Shown here: positions 62,451 through 64,000 of the stretch, in pieces
How the letters are laid out: the number at the start of each line of letters is the position of its first letter
How positions within the stretch are numbered: position 1 is the stretch's first letter
DNA from: Caballeronia udeis
GTDB taxonomy: Bacteria; Pseudomonadota; Gammaproteobacteria; Burkholderiales; Burkholderiaceae
DNA length: 64,000 nt
Direction of reading: 5' to 3'
Assembly (NCBI RefSeq): GCF_001544555.2
Contig: NZ_FCOK02000035.1
Span: forward strand, 1-64,000
Notes under the pieces: model-generated
What the model saw: the letters and a program-made list of their open reading frames with translations, nothing else
The model's database searches: none
What the model was told of the DNA's origin: nothing
Position numbers and translations under genes: made by a program

Positions 62451-63119
62451 TTACTCGCTGGTGGAGTCCACGGGGACCTTGGCGCCTCGTGGAGGACGGC
62501 GGACGGCTCTGAGCTTTCCGCTGTTTCCACCGCCGCAGAAGAACTGCTCGCCGCCATCGGACTCGAGCCCCGACACACCTGTTCCAGATGGCATCTCGAG
62601 GCTCTCCAGGACCTCTCCCGTTTGAGCATCGATATGCCTCAACTCGCTCGCGTCATCTTGCCAGGTGCCGTGCCAGAGTTCTCCGTCGACCCACGTGACA
62701 CCGGTGACGAATCGGTTGGATTCAATGGTGCGGAGAATCGCCCCTGTTTGTGGATCGATTTGATTGATCTTCCGGTCCCGGTACTGCGCCACCCAAAGCG
62801 ACCCTTCAGCCCAGGTGAGCCCGGAGCACGCGCTGCCGCCGGGCGCCGGGATCGTGGTGAGCACGTGGCCGGTCTGCGGATCGACTTTCTGGATGCGATC
62901 CCCGGCAAGCTGGAACAGGTGCTGGCCATCGAACGCTGTTCCTGCATCCGCCGCGACATCGAGCGAGCGCAGCGGCTGTCCGCTCGCCGGATCAAGCGCG
63001 TTTAGCTTGTCCCCCGATGCAAACCAGACGTGCTGGCCGTCATACGTGACCCCGGCCACGTGATCGACACCCGGAAAGGGACCATATTCACGGATGATTT
63101 CGGCTGCGGATCGCTTCAT
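62451..63119 (-). CDS. Beta-propeller (PQQ/YncE-like) protein
   Basis: 222 residues with four to five WD/PQQ-like blades, seen as repeats of YDGQHVWFASGDKLNALDPASGQPL, FDGQHLFQLAGDRIQKVDPQTGHVL, WAEGSLWVAQYRDRKINQIDPQTGAIL and WVDGELWHGTWQDDASELRHIDAQTGEVL. Each has the (L/I)-x-x-x-DPQTG-x-(V/I)L turn. No signal peptide is present, so it is cytoplasmic. Short propellers like this are often labelled glutamine cyclotransferase or YncE-like without evidence. It is 10 bases downstream of a regulator gene on the same strand. Confidence 0.78.
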   Translation of the reverse strand: MKRSAAEIIREYGPFPGVDHVAGVTYDGQHVWFASGDKLNALDPASGQPLRSLDVAADAGTAFDGQHLFQLAGDRIQKVDPQTGHVLTTIPAPGGSACSGLTWAEGSLWVAQYRDRKINQIDPQTGAILRTIESNRFVTGVTWVDGELWHGTWQDDASELRHIDAQTGEVLESLEMPSGTGVSGLESDGGEQFFCGGGNSGKLRAVRRPPRGAKVPVDSTSE

Positions 63120-63128
63120 GGTGTCATC

Positions 63129-64000
63129 CTAATCATTTGTCAGTGGAGTGGGGAGTAACAAGGCCGTCGCGAATCCGGGCACGGGCGGGGTCAGCCAGCG
63201 TCGCGCCCGCCCGCGGCCAAACGACTGCACCTTGCCTGCAGCCGCAAGCGTGTCGAGTGCGCGCTGCACCGTGCGCTGGCTGGCTCCAAGCACAAGCGCC
63301 AGGGCCGAACTTGTCCACGACTCGCCGTCGGCAAGGAACACAAGCACCGCCGCATGCTTGTCTTCCACAGGCCGCGCCAGCACGACGACCTCGGGTGCAC
63401 CGTGCGGCACCAGCGCAAACCCTCGCTTCGTCGCGCTGACGCCGGCCAGCGTCGCAAGCACGGTGCGAAGCCGCCCGACTTCAACTCGCAACCGCGCGCG
63501 GTGGGATTCGTCGGCATGTTTTGCACGGAACGCCCGGGCGACGAGCGTGTCCCTCGGCACGTCTTCGGGCCAGGCTTCACCCAGCGCGCGTGCGAGCGCG
63601 AACAATACCGGACGCTTGGCGAGCGAGACCACCGTGCCTGCGTCGCATACGACATGACGGCACGCATCCACTACAAGCGCCTTCGACGCCAGCAACCCTT
63701 CAACGTCCTCGAGCAGGAGAAGCCGCTCCTCGCCGCACGCAATCAGACGCGCAGAGGGCATGGTCAGGACGAGGAATGCGCTTTCGACCTCGGCCGTCAG
63801 CGCGGGGATACCCGCCTCGCGCGCGGCGTGTCCGGCCCGGGCAAGCGCAGCGCGTGCCGTCTTTGTCCGGAGGCGCCGCAGCGCGATCCCCGCAACGACC
63901 AACTCGTGGACAGCCTTCAACGCAGGCGGGAAGGGCGTGGGGTCGAGTCCGGCGAGCGCACGCTCAGCCTCGTCGATCTGCCCGATCAGGAGGAGGCGCC
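63129..64000 (-). CDS. Regulator with two winged-helix modules, 5' end beyond the window
   Basis: The frame is open to the right edge, so only the C-terminal part (at least 290 residues) is seen; a TTG at 63920 is not taken as the start because the frame reads on (RLLLIGQIDEAERALAGLDP). A helical repeat region is followed by a winged helix like OmpR-type DNA-binding domains (RARLRVEVGRLRTVLATLAGVSATKRGFAL), then a second winged helix (LALVLGASQRTVQRALDTLAAAGKVQSFG). It is probably a transcriptional regulator. It is 10 bases upstream of the propeller gene and likely cotranscribed. Confidence 0.7.
   Translation of the reverse strand, partial: RLLLIGQIDEAERALAGLDPTPFPPALKAVHELVVAGIALRRLRTKTARAALARAGHAAREAGIPALTAEVESAFLVLTMPSARLIACGEERLLLLEDVEGLLASKALVVDACRHVVCDAGTVVSLAKRPVLFALARALGEAWPEDVPRDTLVARAFRAKHADESHRARLRVEVGRLRTVLATLAGVSATKRGFALVPHGAPEVVVLARPVEDKHAAVLVFLADGESWTSSALALVLGASQRTVQRALDTLAAAGKVQSFGRGRARRWLTPPVPGFATALLLPTPLTND

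Noticed and set aside
1..64000. Mobile elements, CRISPR arrays, tRNA or rRNA genes
   Set aside because: No transposase motif, regular repeat-spacer array or tRNA/rRNA-like sequence was seen; a dedicated tool could still find a tRNA I missed.

Overview
The window looks like a piece of chromosome from a Burkholderiales bacterium, most likely of the Paraburkholderia/Caballeronia group. It is GC-rich, and it carries families typical of that order: a Porin_4-type porin, DUF4148 and DUF2934 small proteins, many LysR regulators, and the DUF3348-DUF802-OmpA-DUF2894 gene set. I see no insertion sequence, CRISPR array, rRNA or tRNA gene. The species cannot be fixed from the sequence alone.

Layout. 1-4.4 kb: a LysR gene and a porin, a DUF4148 exported peptide and a DUF2934 protein, set in unusually gene-poor DNA. 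4.4-9.5 kb: a minus-strand catabolic operon (tartrate/D-malate-type dehydrogenase, succinate-semialdehyde-type dehydrogenase, AstE/AspA-type deacylase, cupin) that ends at a hairpin terminator and faces a divergent LysR gene. 9.5-12.6 kb: a class III aminotransferase with an Lrp/AsnC regulator, and a GNAT acetyltransferase. 13.2-24.1 kb: one long plus-strand operon with HAD hydrolase, DAO-type oxidase, dipeptide-type ABC importer, a three-subunit [2Fe-2S]/FAD amine or opine oxidase, and a minimal AraC regulator. 24.5-33.8 kb: assorted genes, including a coiled-coil zinc-ribbon membrane protein, a Pit phosphate transporter, a solitary mreB, DUF1697, a YunG-like protein, two MFS transporters around a LysR gene, and a VOC protein. 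33.8-43.1 kb: a MuxABC-OpmB/MdtABC-type tripartite RND efflux operon. 43.7-51.3 kb: a LacI-controlled sugar ABC importer with a GH42 beta-galactosidase, where two matching LacI-type operators can be read directly. 51.6-57.4 kb: ArsR-SRPBCC-DUF899 genes, LysR, GFA, a decayed SDR/LysR chimera and a Gly/Tyr-repeat exported protein. 57.6-62.1 kb: an operon encoding what appears to be an ion-driven MotAB/ZorAB-like membrane motor with a long coiled-coil tail. 62.4-64 kb: a beta-propeller protein and a regulator with two winged-helix modules that runs off the right edge.

How the genes work together. Most of the window is peripheral metabolism: import plus oxidation of amino-acid-, opine- and galactoside-like compounds, each block under its own LysR, Lrp, AraC or LacI regulator. 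The stretch that best fits an under-described system is 57648-62112. There a MotA/ExbB-like protein with a roughly 550-residue coiled-coil tail, containing an 87-residue tandem duplication, is translationally coupled to a MotB-like OmpA protein and flanked by two proteins of unknown function. The architecture recalls the ZorA-ZorB motor of Zorya defence, but none of the Zorya effector genes is present.
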